DNA of 64,000 nucleotides, from positions 69,035,261 through 69,099,260 of the forward strand of contig NC_134845.1 in NCBI RefSeq assembly GCF_965363235.1, read 5' to 3'. The translations under genes and the position numbers were made by a program. The first letter of the stretch is position 1; each line of letters starts with the position of its first letter. Below, in pieces: positions 42,501 through 57,500 of this stretch. Source of the DNA: Mytilus galloprovincialis. Taxonomy: Eukaryota; Mollusca; Bivalvia; Mytilida; Mytilidae. The notes under the pieces were generated by a model. The model saw nothing but the letters and a program-made list of their open reading frames with translations. It ran no database searches and was not told where the DNA came from.

Positions 42501-45500
42501 TAAGTGGTACCAAACATATTTTCCCTATGTGATGTAGTGGTATGTCGTAGCCTACTTTATGATGTGCATTATCAACATTGCTATAGTCGATCGTCTTACA
42601 TCCAACTCTTTTTTTTTTTGGTATTCAGTAGCTCCATTTACCACCATTACAAATGCCGTTGCTGTCACTTAGAATTTTATACTTACGGTGCACTAAAATC
42701 CCAGAATCCACAAAAAGGTCTGGAATAGTCTCCCTTGTAAAACAGATTATCAAAAGTAACAATGGTGTAGTCTTTAAATATGAGTCATGGTTTCGTTTTC
42801 TGCAGTTTTGTCATGTGCTATGTTTTAAAATGTATATGCAATATGTGTAATATATGTTTATATTTTGTATCTTGGTGTTAATACTTTTATATGTGAATGG
42901 ATATTACAATATTAAATAGAAAATAAAAAAAAAATCTCTCGGGAATAAATAAACAAATTTTAGCTTTAAATGCATATTCACTAATATTTCGTCAAGACTA
43001 TAATGCGTTCAAATAAGTTCGCATGCTAATATATATTTGTATAATATTCCAAAAAATCAGTATCTACCGGAAAATATGATGAAAAAAAACCTTAGAAATT
43101 AAAGTCGAACACAACTCACAAAAGATTAATAAATAATAATAACTTCTACTTTGAACATTTATTCATATTTTAATTAACATGCTGCATGTGCTGTAGATTC
43201 ATTTACTTTCGTTGGTACCAATTTTCGTGGATTTATACAGTCTTGTATTTTCTTGAATATTATTTCTCGAGGGTTCTGTCAATGTTTGCATATTTTCTTA
43301 CACACAATTGATTACCAATGAATAAGGTTGAATTCACTATGTATAAATTATTTATAAAACAAAGTATCTTTTTATCAAACATCGTACATGCATAATTATT
43401 TTGTGCATCAATACAGTTTCACAAACAATATATGAAGTGAGTTGTAACACTAAAAACTAAAAGTAAAATATCCAATCAGAATAATGTAACTTACCAAAAT
43501 GTGATCGAATTTTATTATTAAGGAAAAATTCGAACAAGATCTTCCATGAATCGTAAAATCAGCTATAATAGAATTAACATCATAACTCCCATTAAAAGAC
43601 TGCAGTTTCCTGTAAATTAGATAATAAACGTTACGATTGATTGGTATTTCCCAACATGATTAATACACGTTGTTAAAGCAAAGCGGTCATTGTTTTGGAA
43701 GCTCGAGAGCCAAGCAAGAATCATTAAACATCGATAGGACTTGAATCATTAAACATCGAAAGTACTATGATATCAAGATCTGATTCGATTTAGATGTTTT
43801 ACTACAAACATGGAACAAACAGGAAAGTATAAAGTAGACAAAAATGCATGTTTGATATTCTAGAGAAAGCATCAGTGTATAAGATGTCACCTTATAGTCT
43901 TCTAGTTGTTGCAGTTCACCTAGTGATAATTGTCTATATAGTTAAAACTGAATGATAAAAGAGACCATCGATTATACTTTGATTTTATAAATCTGCAACT
44001 AAACAAATGTAACTTACCCATTTAGTAAAAGATACTCAGGGAAAAGCCTCGAAATATTTCTATAGAATGCACTGCTATATCCCGTCAAACCTAAACAGAA
44101 AATACATTGTACTTAATGTCTAGCACCTTTTTTTTAATCGATATTTACGTATTGACAACTATTTGTAATATGAATGTACTGATATATATACAGGTGGTCG
44201 TGTGGTCTAGCGGGACGGCTGCAGTGCAGGCGATTTGGTGTCACGATATCACAGTAGCATGGGTTCGAATCCCGGCGAGGGAAGAACCAAAAATTTGCGA
44301 AAGCAAATTTACAGATCTAACATTGTTGGGTTGATGTTTAGACGAGTTATATATATATATATATATAGTCATTCGAAACTATTGCTCACCATAAGTTTTG
44401 CCCCTAATATAGTGATATATTGAAATGTTCACATAATTCTTATACATGCAACATAAGTAACCCTTTGGAGATTTAATTCCTTGAAACACTTGTTATGTTG
44501 ATTGTGTATTGCTGTGTTTCGTCTTGATGTTTATGCGTCACTGCATTGTTAATATAATTAAACTTTCAGTCAATATATTAGTACTATAGGGTCATTGCAT
44601 GAATATTGGGGAATATTGTCCCGAGTAGAATTTTATATTGCACGAGCTTGCGAGTGCAATATATGTTCTACGAGGGACAATATTCCCTAATATTCATGCA
44701 ATAACCCTTTTATTGTATAGCAATATAATATTTGAAAGAAAAATTGGTTTAAACTAAGATTTAAACGTTGATGACGTCATGAATTTTGAAGATTTATTGC
44801 ACTAGTGCAATATTAGAATTTATTGCACGCTAACTTTTGGTTACGTTCTATGGGAAATATTATATTGCTATACAATAAATCGTTTTATAGTGTAGGTCGT
44901 CGTTTGTCAGCGTTATACGGTAACGGCTTATCTGTAATATCTCAATTACCCGTGTCATTTATTTCAGAACTGCTGATTCAATTACATATAGATAGAAACT
45001 ATACAGTTTGACATGATGCATTTTGTATTCAATTGTTTGAGGTTCAATGTTATAAAGATCATTGACATTATTCTACAATAAATGATAGCAACGTCTTTTT
45101 GAACTTAACAATTGAAGTAATATGCAATAAATATGAACACAAATCATTACATGTTTTGGCCTACAGTTAAGATATAAATCGAGGAGTACATGATATGCCT
45201 TTTGGATTAACACATCTAAAACATAGCATACTTTAACTCCCTCCCTTTTTTTACATGATGTTTCATTATCCGACAGTTTTAATTGTGCAATATAAAATAA
45301 TGGCTACCTTATAAACGTAGCATAACATTGAGAATGGAAATGAGAAATATATCAAAGTGACAACAAACCGACCAAGAAACTGAAAATAGACCAATGTGTT
45401 TTCAACGCAGTGATATTATCATGCACACAGGCCGGACGCCAAATGACTTGTCAACTAAAATATATACTAGTTCATAAGAAAGACTTATTGATGTTTTAGA

Positions 45501-48500
45501 CTGACAAATTGACAAGTATCACAATTCAGTTCAATTGCACACGAAACTTCATCTATGACCGCACCATTGAATAGACATATTTGTACAAAATAAGTAAGTG
45601 ATAAATAATCAAAAAGAAAGTCATTCCTTGTTCGATAAAACAATACCGGTCATGAGTTCGTCAATCGTCTGGCGTACTAAATTATAATCCTGGTACCTTT
45701 GATATCTTATTATATTGAATGTATAAGCGTTCCTGTTTGGTGTTTAACTAAAACACGTTTTGATAGGTTTGTTTTGAAACTGTTCTTTGCTTGAATCAGT
45801 AGTAGTTACTTACCTTTACATCTGTTCGTCTTCAGTTTAATTTCAGTCGCAGAATCTGTTATCCAGGAATCAGATATTTTCGAACGATCAGGAACAGTTA
45901 TCTCATCCGAACTAGCCTTCCCTACTTCAATTACTGAAATAATTGATTAAATTTGAATTACAGATTATTGGACTATACATAAAATCATAATAACACTTTC
46001 GAATAATATAGACAAGGATTATTGTTATATTGTATTCTGTTTGGTTTTATCAATCTAAGTCTTTATGTGGTTGTTTTTGTTTACAGGCACGACGGACAAT
46101 CGATACCTAGATACCGATGATTGTTGTGAATGCTACGTACACTATACGTTCAAGCTTCTTGTTGACAATTAGAATCAATTTCTAGTAAGTAAAACATGGG
46201 TTTTCTTTGTATTCCACCTGTTCTCTTTTTAACACTTTTACTTGTGTCATTTTAAGTTCGTATGCTAATTTGGTGAGTAGAGATGATGTCTTTAAATATT
46301 GGATATATATATATATCAGACGGATACAATGCAAGAGAGAAATAACGTTATAAATTGATATTGCATTGTCGATAATTTGTATAACATGTGAGTATTTGAA
46401 CATCTCATTATTTGTTTTCTTTTTTTTTAAGTGCAAGTGTATTCTAAGTTTATAACAGTGTTTCGTTAAATAGGAAGGCAATTACACCCATGGTAAAATA
46501 CATACCAACATTTTCTTTTTCAACGATTATTGAAAATTTACCGTCTATAACATCATTAAACGCATCATTGTACTCAGTAACTGAGTTTACAAGTGAAGTT
46601 ACACCACCGGATCCCTGGTAAAAAAATATAAGTAGAACATTGATTAAATGTCTGAAATATATTTGCACCTCTCACCCTCTTGTACAAAAGAAGCAATCAA
46701 ATGAATTTAACTTCCGGAGCAGACAAGTACATCGCCCAGTTTTCTGAAGGTTTTCTTTTGGGAAAATTATCTTAGGAGTTAAGTTCTACTTTTTACTAAT
46801 TTGATTTGTTTTGTTATTCAAAGTACTAGCTATCCCTTGAAATCATTTTAATTCATTTTCTCTGTTCAAATCTATGGTCTTTAGATTTCTTTTGTGTCCA
46901 TGGCGTTGCCATTCTTTATTCAAGTGTAATATTCTTCTGATATCTTCTGCCTATTTTGCAGTCACATTTATCATTTAAAGATTATATTTGGATGCACAAT
47001 TTATATGGTTGGAGATCGCGCGCAGAAATAAGAAAATGCATACCTCTAATAATCAAGAACTATAAATGCGTTGCTTTCAATATCAGCATGATAGTTACAT
47101 GTTAGGGTTATCAGAAAATGTGATATCACAGACTATCATTTATTCCAGAAACCTGGATTCACTATGTAAAATTATGACATATAGAAGCGTAATCATCAAT
47201 GTTCGGATGTTTTTAGCATGTTTAGTACATTTAATTATTTGGATTCAACTAATCACCGCATTCTTGACTCTCAAATTATCATGGACTAGCATTTCTGTTT
47301 AAGGTGAAAATACCCCCCCCCCTAAAAAAAAAAACAAAAAACAAAAAACGTTTGAAAATTATAAACTTTGTTTTAAGAATAGCATTGGCAAAAACGATTA
47401 GATGCATTCATGTCTTAATATATAATAATAACCTCATTGTTGAGTTCTTCCCATGACTGATGATTACTATCATCTAGTAAGTTGTCGCAAAGAGAACCAA
47501 ATATCTGAAATACAAATAACAACAGCTTTATACATTATGATAAACTGTGTGCTACAAAATTTGTTCAATTCCAAATAACTATTGAAATGTTTAAATAAAC
47601 ACATTTCCATAGATTCTAAGATTTGGTAAGAAAGTTCGGCTTTGCCAGTAAAATTCGTAAATGAACCCGGAAAATCAAATTCTTATTTTTACGGTGTTGT
47701 TATTGAAAGATCCATGTAAACAATCCTTTGAACACATCTATTCTTAAATGTGTTCAATTTAACAGTACAGTAGCAAATATCATTTAAATCGGCATTAACG
47801 TTGACGTTTTTGATTGAAAAGTTAAAACAATATTAAATATAAGTTGCTATTTATGTACAGTTATGACATATTACAATAAACCATATCGATACTATTCGTC
47901 GTTATTTTTCACTGCCCAAATTCACGCTGTGTTTCACATCATTTGCAGTTTCAAATTTGTTTGATATATACAGATTATTGATTTAGTCTGGGAGATCAAA
48001 TTGTATTTATTAAAAATAAACGGCATTGAACTACGAGTACTCTTTTTGAAGTCCTTTATATTCAATGATTTTTGTGTTTCTTGAATGGACCATTTTGTGT
48101 ATCCAATTGCAACAAAGTTGTACGTAATTTTTCTGTTTTGCGTTGTAATACACATGTCCCAGGTTAGAGGAATAGAGCGCTTAAAAAGGTATTAAATCCT
48201 GCAACATTTGTATATGGATGTACCAAGTCAGTAGAGTGTACGAATACCGTTGTTTTTGAATTTGCGTACACCATTATGCCTTTGAAAATATAATGTTATT
48301 ATGATTTCATGGTTTAACTACCATTTTTTATGCACGTGATTCAGTTACAATACTATTGTATATAATTCGAACTATCTGGAATAATAGTGATACATGAAGG
48401 TTTAGTTTGCATCCTGATTCTATATATTATTCCATATGAACACATCTAAAGGATTATGTATTACATGCCTTACTAACCTGTAGTTGATCAAATGTGAGTT

Positions 48501-51500
48501 TGTCCTTGTGTTCAGCCACATACTTGGCAATATCATTCAGTACATATGATGATGTAAGCAAATCACCAGAACGTAACCTATTATTTTCTTTTGTTATATT
48601 TTCTAATTCTTCTAATATAGTGCTCACTAAAATATCGGCACTGTCTCCAGATAACAGCTTAGCAGTCTAAAACATCAAACGTTATAAGGACATTGTATTT
48701 CGTTTGTTTAACAAAGATTCAAAATAAAATATTCGAAGAAACATAAAGAAGAACGTTGATAAAATAGCAATATATTATATCTATATTCATTAATGATTTC
48801 CATCGCAAGCTCATTCCTGTCTGCAAATAAATAAAAGATTAAAGTATGTCGAGTGCGACATGTGACGCCAAAAAAATTACTTATCAATCAAAACGTGAAC
48901 TCAATATTTACAACACAATTGTGTATGCAAGGAAGACATGTAGACACAATGAATACGTAATGCTTCCACTACAAAGTTGCAGAACTAAAAGACTATAATT
49001 TTATATAGAAATAGAAGACATTGAATATTATTCAATGAGAAACATATCTAAGAACCCTGCTACATTAATACACAAGAAAAAGGAACATGAACCATGTTCA
49101 ATCAAATTCGATGAAAACTGTTTGTAAATGAACAATAAAATAAACAATTTTTAGCCACTTTGTTGTGTTTACAAATACTAAAACTAAAGACCTCCTAGTA
49201 TTGTTATATTGTGGATCGAACCATTTGATAGTATTTGATTTGAATTTTGTCGTAATTGATTGTAATGTTTGATTGTGTCCAGTATGTATGACGTTCTAGA
49301 AATAGACTAATACAAGGCTATGTGTATGTTTATTGTGTGTTTTATTAAGACTTTCTTTGTGACCAATAGGTTTATTCACATTGTCTTTTAGTGTGCCTTT
49401 TATCGTTAAACGTCTTCAATGATTTAATAAACCCTTTCATCAACAATTGGTGCTTGAATTAAAGACTGATTTTTATCTTATTTCGGATACAAGTGTGAGA
49501 AGAAGGTGTGTCAATTGTTTATGGTGGTTCACTATTTGTAAGGCTAAAATAACATATCGAACAAAAGAATGACCTACAATTCTCGCCTTTAAATAATCTT
49601 CAATATTGGGCTTTTTAACCTCTAAATTTAACAGATATTGATGATATAAAAGTGTTTCATACTTATCAACAATTAGCAAGATACTACTGTTATACAGGTA
49701 TATATAACAAAAATGCAAAGTCTGTGATTTCAATTATAATGGACACACCTAGTGATACATTGCTTGAATATATATTTATCTTTTATATTTATATAAGTAT
49801 TAAGTATTAATCGTTCATAAAAAGCTATCTGTAGAATACAGCAATCTAATAATTTGTCCAATAAACCTTTTTCATTTACTAACAGTTTGTTGTATTTTTT
49901 CTCGACAATAAGAAATAAGTCAAGAAAAGCGATATAATTAAAGCCTTACTAACTGTAGAAGATAATTATGCATGTGTAATATTATACAATCATTTGATCA
50001 TTTAAACTGAATGCTCGCAACCTATCATTTGACAATAGATATACACACTTGTTCTCAGTGAAATCTTTTTTTTTAAAACAAAAAAGAGTTTAAAATAAAA
50101 AAAATACCTAACCAGAATAATCATGTGGAAGAAATCTTAAAAGTTAAATACCGTTAGAACTAATTAAATGCAACACATTGTAGCTGGAATACTATCCTTC
50201 ATACTGCCAATCATCGACAGACATTTTGTTTATCTTATCATGTGTATTTACTCTAGCATTGACAGCTTAATAATATGATTCATTTCTTAAAAGTACTTTC
50301 AAGTCACTTAACACTGAATACATCGCTACATGTACATACGGTCTTTTTAACTTTGTGTTTACATATATACTTTCAGATGCACAGTTTAATTACTATTACA
50401 TTTTTTTACAATATATACTGTATTTTGATGATCAGCAATAGACGATTTTAATGATGTCTTACCCTCTTCCACTTAGCAGAATTGTGTTTTTTTATTTGAT
50501 TTAATTTATTAAAAAGACATCATAAAATTAAAGTGTGTAATCTGCATGAGTACCTACCAGATATCGGCACCCATTTAAGTGATACATTTTTTTGTTTTAT
50601 ACATGTATCTTATTTATTAAGTTAGATAAAGATGTCTTTTATAGTTCAATACCAGTACAGCGTTTGAGAAAATATCAAACACATACATGTACCATTTATG
50701 AAAATATACAATTTGTTAGTATAATTACCAGTGTTCGCAGATGTTGTATTGATTTACTTATACAGTTGGTGTAGGTCGGTTCCTCCCACTTTCCCTCGCT
50801 ACTGCAGTATCTTGAAGCATTACCCGTGTATTCACCGGTGCAGGCTACGGTAGTGAGTGTTTTTTCTGGTGTTATACTCCATGTTGTGTTAAATTTGTCC
50901 ACATTTTCACTACAAAGATTCGTCGAATCTACAATAAGTAGAAAGTACATTAACAAAAATAACGAACTTCAAGTAAAATATAAGAAAGGGGGAAATATTT
51001 TTTTTTTATATTAATGTGTCAAAGTCATCTTGAAATTTAATCAACTCATTTATATCTATATGTAAATAGAGAAAAAACAGCATGTAAATAAGTGTGATTA
51101 GTATATAATACGTTAACATTTTTTGATATTTCAGATTTTAAAGAATTCTTTGCCAGAATGTGTTTTTTTATTATTTCCTTTAAAGCATTGTCGAAACAAA
51201 CTTTTATTGAAGTTGATTAAATTTCTAACCAATAGGTTAGTATTTAAACCCTACAATCAACTTCATTAATTAATCATTTCTGTTTGTTTTAAAGTTTATA
51301 CTATATTGAAAATAACCCATTTTATGACGCATACCTATTAGTATTAATCAATGTGTGTTCTTGAACATGATCTCATTAGGAATAACCATGACTTTTAAAA
51401 TTTGTAGTGGTAACATACTCTCAAGTAAATATGAACTTTTAGGGTTATATTTATATGGATATTAAAAGATGTGGTATGAGTGTTAATTAGACAAAACTCC

Positions 51501-54500
51501 ATCAAAGTCACAACTTGTAACTAGTTAATCATTATAGATGAAAGTAAAATCTTCAACATGGAGCCTTTCGAGCAGAAAGCTATAAAGGGTCCCAAATTGA
51601 CAAGTGTTAAAAATTCTAACAGGGCAACTAAAGCACCTATATCAATATACAAAAGTGAATAGCCAGAATGTAAAAAAATGTTTTAAGTATTGAATACATA
51701 ACAAATTCTTGTCTTTTCAGATAAAAAGTGTTTTTTTTTAAATCCTACAAAGCATTGTCGAAACAAACTATTATTGAACTTCACACACTTTCAACCAATA
51801 GCTAAGTATTAAAACCCTATAATTTCATAGTTTAACCTATATTATGTCTTATTCAGTATTTACCTAAATCTTTAAATATGTTGTGTAAATAATTTCAAGA
51901 GTCATCTTTATAACTCCTCAGTAAATCTATATTTTACAATGATTTTATGTTTGACTGTTGATTTTCTTTCTTTTTAGGATTTGAATTTTGAATCTTGAAA
52001 AAATAAAATTCCTTAATTTAAAGATAGGCTTAAACAATATGATGCTCCTTTGTCATTCTCAATACAAAATGAAGCAACACAAGTGATGTATTACTCTTTC
52101 AAATAGTGCCTTTTTATACATTACCCTTTAAATTATTAACTAGATAGTGGTGTGATGTACTTTACAATCTTTTTTACTATCATCAATATTTGTCAATCGG
52201 GTCACTAAGTGAGAAAATAAACTTTGTTCAAAGGCTTGAAACTGTTACGGTGTAACCGCCTTTAGTTAGATGTATCATGCGATAGCCCTATACAAACCGC
52301 CCTATTCAATTGACGTACCTCTCTTAAAACAATAGATTGTGTGAAAATTATCTGTTACAAAACGCGTCGGTGCATTTTGTATCATTTAAAGGGTCTATTG
52401 AGTTCAAATACGACGTTTCATACTAAAACGTCACAAAAAGCACCATGTGTGTAAATAAAGCTGTTGCCTACAAAATGATTCTTACAAGCATTTAAGACGT
52501 ACACAAAGAGGTTTATCAGTCTTCGTATAGCTTGTAATACTGTGAATGTTCTATCGCAAGCAAACTCTGCAACGAATCTCGTTAAATGAAAATTAAATAT
52601 GTGTTAGCAATAATAATATATTGTCATAGACCACGATATTTACTTTTCATACACTACAAAATACAATGCACTTATATCAAATAATGTCGAATGAAAAAAA
52701 AACATACGGTGTCATGTGAATCAATCACAATATAAATTACAGCTTAAAATGAATATAGTCATTTCATTTCAAAATAAGGATTGTAAGAATACGCTAACCA
52801 TGTCAATATTACAGATATACTAAGTATACTCACTTGTCACGTATACAGTTATACATTTCTGTTCGGAAGCTTGACTGCAATATAAGGCAACGCATTCCAA
52901 AAATTTGAAATTAATTTGTGAAATAGGAAACACGCCTTATTGTTTTGTTTGCTTAAATTATAATTCTTCAATAAACAGTATGGGACACTCTACGAGTCAA
53001 CATGTGTATTATTTATACAGGAGTTACGAACCTTGTATAATAAAAAAAACTGACGATTCAATAATGACATACACAATTTAAACGTGCATATTATTTCAAT
53101 TTCATGTAATAGCAGTGTAGTTTGATATTGGTTGAATAGTAAAATTTGTATAATGTATATGATTTCCTCGTGTATTTTAAATCAACAAGTTAAACATGAA
53201 ATAATTTTGTCAATATAATACCATGTATTCAATCTGTTATACACTACCTTTAATTTCATAATAACATGAAGATGTGGTATGATTGTCAGTTTGGAACTCT
53301 CAAAGAGAGACCATATAACACAGAAAGTAAAAACTATAGGTTACCGTACTGCCTTTAACAATTAGCAAAGACAATACTGCAGAGTATACTGTAAAATGAA
53401 TCGATATGACAGGTGTTAAACAATGCATATAATACATTTCAGAATTACTTTTTCACTTAAAATACATAGGAACAATGAATGTAGCGAACAATAAGACAAA
53501 AAGATACATGATCAAATAAATAAATATACATAATCAATAAAAAAAAAAAAATAACACGTCAAATAAATGGATGTTGCATACATATGATCATCAAAAGCAG
53601 ATGTTTTGAACTCTGTTTTTTCCGCGCATTTATACTTTTGTTTTTTTCGCGCATTTATACTATTGTAATAAATAGTACAAATGTCATTACGATACCATTT
53701 AGTACCCTTTGAACATGCAACTCTATCTATATGTGTTAAGGGGCATTGGTCATGTACATTGGTTCATAGAGATATCTGACAAAAAAGGGATATTATACAT
53801 AAAAATTCTCTTAATAAATATTATTTATGCTGTCCATCAAGTGTACTTTTCAACTAAATGTTGGAAAGAAATGTTGTTAATGTTATCATGGAAATATTAC
53901 CTTATACTATCTACAGCCGTAAAACATATTCTATGACTCCCAATATCCCTTTCTGTAGGCGTCCATGTGACATTGACATACCATCGGTCGTTTGATGTCC
54001 CATACCTTAACAACTTCGACTTAGATACTTCTTTCGGGGTGAGAATAATAATTTCGGAAATTCTTAAATACATTAGATGAATAATAAATAAAAATAATGT
54101 ATTAATAAAAAATAAAATTGCAGCAATTTTAAAATAACAAATCCACAACATGACTTTTAGCTTTATGAACAACTTCACAAACCAAAAATGTTAAGTTAAA
54201 AATTAATATGAATAAATGCAGAAACACTAAACGAGTGTACGCTGCAACATAGACAAGTTAAAGTCCCTTCACCTCCGTATGTACTTTTTTATATATCTAT
54301 GTTGGCATTTAAGTGGGCGTTTTTCATTGCCAGTGTTTCAGTCCATGTTGCTTCTTAAATGATGAACACTGTCTGCATAAGGTTATGCCATGTGCATGTA
54401 TATGGAGTACATTTATATTCAAATGAAAAAGGTAATATTAGGAAAACAACATGTTAAGTTAAAACAGAATAACGAACACTATTGTAGTAAGTCAATTAAC

Positions 54501-57500
54501 TGTACATTAAAATTGTGTTTACCTTCCAATTACATAAAAACATTAAAATATGAAAGCAAGATGTGTTTGAATGTAAACAGTTTAAAGCATGTAAAACATG
54601 TTCAATATGTGTATTACTTACTCATCTCCTTTTGCTATGATAGTCTCGTGATACGTGGTGTTAAAAGGAATAACGACGATAGAATTAATATTTTCTACTG
54701 TTGGTTTCATTTCACAGGATTGATTTGAAACAGTCTGTATTACATCGATTAAAAACTGCAAAGGAACACTGCTTAAAGGGTTGTTGCTTTGTTCCGTGGC
54801 GAAATCCTCGATCTGTAGTGCAACAGCATACAGACCTAACTCACCAGTGGCGTTATACGAGATAACACATGTACCCTGAAATAAGAAACAGCCGATGATT
54901 TTAACAAAATCGATAAATAGTTTTAAACAGGGATTACGCTAGAAGAGTAAGGCGCCTTAAGCATGTTGAATACATCTATATTAAGCTGAAGAGGGAACAT
55001 ATGAAGTAAGTACGAGTCTATTATGAGTAATCAAACACGATAAAAAAGACAAACATTTGTTTTAATAATTTTCAAGATTACAGCAAATTTAAAAAAAAAA
55101 AAAGAAGATTGCAAGGTAAAAAATGAATTATCATGCATTTTCATTAACTCATATTTGCCAATGATAAACCAATACGACAAAGAAAAACAATCTGTCAAAA
55201 TATTTGTTTGTGATCAATCTCATTCTCTATCCCTATGAGAACCGAAAACTTTGTTGTTTTATTTAGGGTTTTTATCAGGCGTGACTAACATATACGTTTG
55301 ATTATACATGTACCTTGTTTAATTCTGAATTTACCAGACTGTTGCATATGTCGCCACATTCATCATCACCAATTGCCCGTCGACATCTGATGATGTCGTT
55401 GTCTGCGTCTTCGACTGTTACATTGTTTACAAGAAATAATGTGACATATAAATGAGACAACCTTTCACAAGAGACTACAGAAATTAACAAGTATAGGCCA
55501 CCGTACGACCTTCAACAATGAGCAAAGACCATAACGTATAATCAGTTATAAAAGTCCGAGTTAGTGATCACGTTTGTTATTTGACATGACAATTATTGAT
55601 ATGTTCTTTTTTTCTCTAATCTATTGAATTATTGAAAACACGTGATTTTCCATTTCATTTGTTTTTGTTTTGTTTTGCACAACTTTTTGACCTTTTCATT
55701 CTATAATTCTCCTAAATTTTCTTTTTGATTTATCCTTCCAACTCTGTTGATCAGAGCTTCACTCATGAGTCTAATTTAGGTTAATATCAGTCTGGCTTAC
55801 AAATTTCAACTTACAATTTACAATTTACAGAAATATTGATGTCAATAAGGATAAACACATGCATTGGTAATACTTGCTCTAACAGTGTATTTTTCAAACT
55901 TTCTGGTGTTCCAAATATTGTTAAAAAAATCATGATTTTTTTTGGTTTAATATGTCATAATCAGTAAAATATGAAAAAATTGTCTGATAGATTAGAAACC
56001 TTCAGTTTATAATAATTAACAAATACAAAAGCAGACTATTTCTAGAATTTGTTGAGAATTGAAGTGTTGAAGTACAGAGCATCAAGACATACTACAGTGT
56101 TGAGGCTTGTTTAGGGGGGGTATCAATATCCCATATCCCATTAAGTTTTTTACAAATATCCCATATCCCTAAAACTATTTTGAAATATCCCAAAAAATCA
56201 TTATAAATTCATTCCAAAGCTCATCAGATGGATACACATAGAAATACATCTAACAAAAACACAAAGTGGACGTGACATCAACAAAAAAAAAACAAAGTAC
56301 AGATCTGAGAGTACTCGCAGTTACTGACAACTAGTTCAAAGCCAATAACAACTAATAAGAAAAGTAATGCACCTGAGACTTAATTATCTATCATTACACA
56401 TCCAACATCCGATGGCACGGTAAACAACATCTCTGTAAAATGAGGATGTGCTATCCCGTTTGAAATAAGTTTTCTACAGGTAGAATCAAACTTCAAAACC
56501 AAATCTTTACATCTACGAAATAATTTAGTAAAGATCTTAAGTGATTTGTGGTAACGAAATCCCTGACTTAATAATTTACCAGTAATACATAGATTATGTT
56601 CATTAAAATTCGAAACGTTAGAACAGACACGGGCATAGCGGAGGAGTTGTGATATACAAACACCGTAAGATATTGCCAAATGAACATCACCATCCACAAA
56701 AAGAAAATTAACAATAAGGAACGAAGTATGGAAACCAAAACAAATACTTTTAAAATTATCACTACATATGAGCATATAAATATCGAAAATAGATAAATAC
56801 TTTTTGCTTGTGTGGGTTTGAATGACTTTTAAATAAAACGACCATAAACTCAATGAAAATCAACAAAGCACTAAAGTGACCTTCAATATTAAACTTTTTT
56901 TGGCAATTTTATCAAGTGAGATGTAAATATTTCTGTATTTAACTTTTAAATTTCACTATTTTTTTTCATGTTAAAAATTCAATATCCTTATAAATGCATC
57001 AATATCCCATATCCCATTTACTTTTAGGACAAATATCCCATATCCCTAAAATTAAAATGGCAAATATCCTGTATCCCAATATACCTTATACAAGCCTCAG
57101 TGTTATTCAAACTCATATTTAGTAATTAAAAACAAACTAACACAACCATGGTTGAAGTTAAGTGGTCTTTACAAATATATATAATATGTCGATCGATAAA
57201 CAAAACTAAGATAAAATAAATAAGTCTTACCTGGGATTATCAATGAATAAAAACATCCTTGTTTGATTTGAATAACTGGTGGTAACGAAGATGATGGTGA
57301 AGAATTGATTCTTCCTGTATCTTGGCGTGTAGATAAATTAACAGTTGATAACAATGACCAGCCGGATCCTCCACCAATTAAACTTATCCAGGCTACACCT
57401 GAATATCTAGTAAGTGTAATTTAAGTTATATTAAATAAACCAATTAAAACTATCGTTACTGTAAAAATTAAGGGATAGTGGTAAACGTTAGCGGTATAAA

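Noticed and set aside
44193..44285. Functional tRNA gene
   Set aside because: Has A and B boxes, but the arms do not fold into a cloverleaf, and a SINE-type body and (at)n tail follow.
54390..54728. 112-codon plus-strand open stretch
   Set aside because: Overlaps gene B exon 5 in antisense and has no family pattern.
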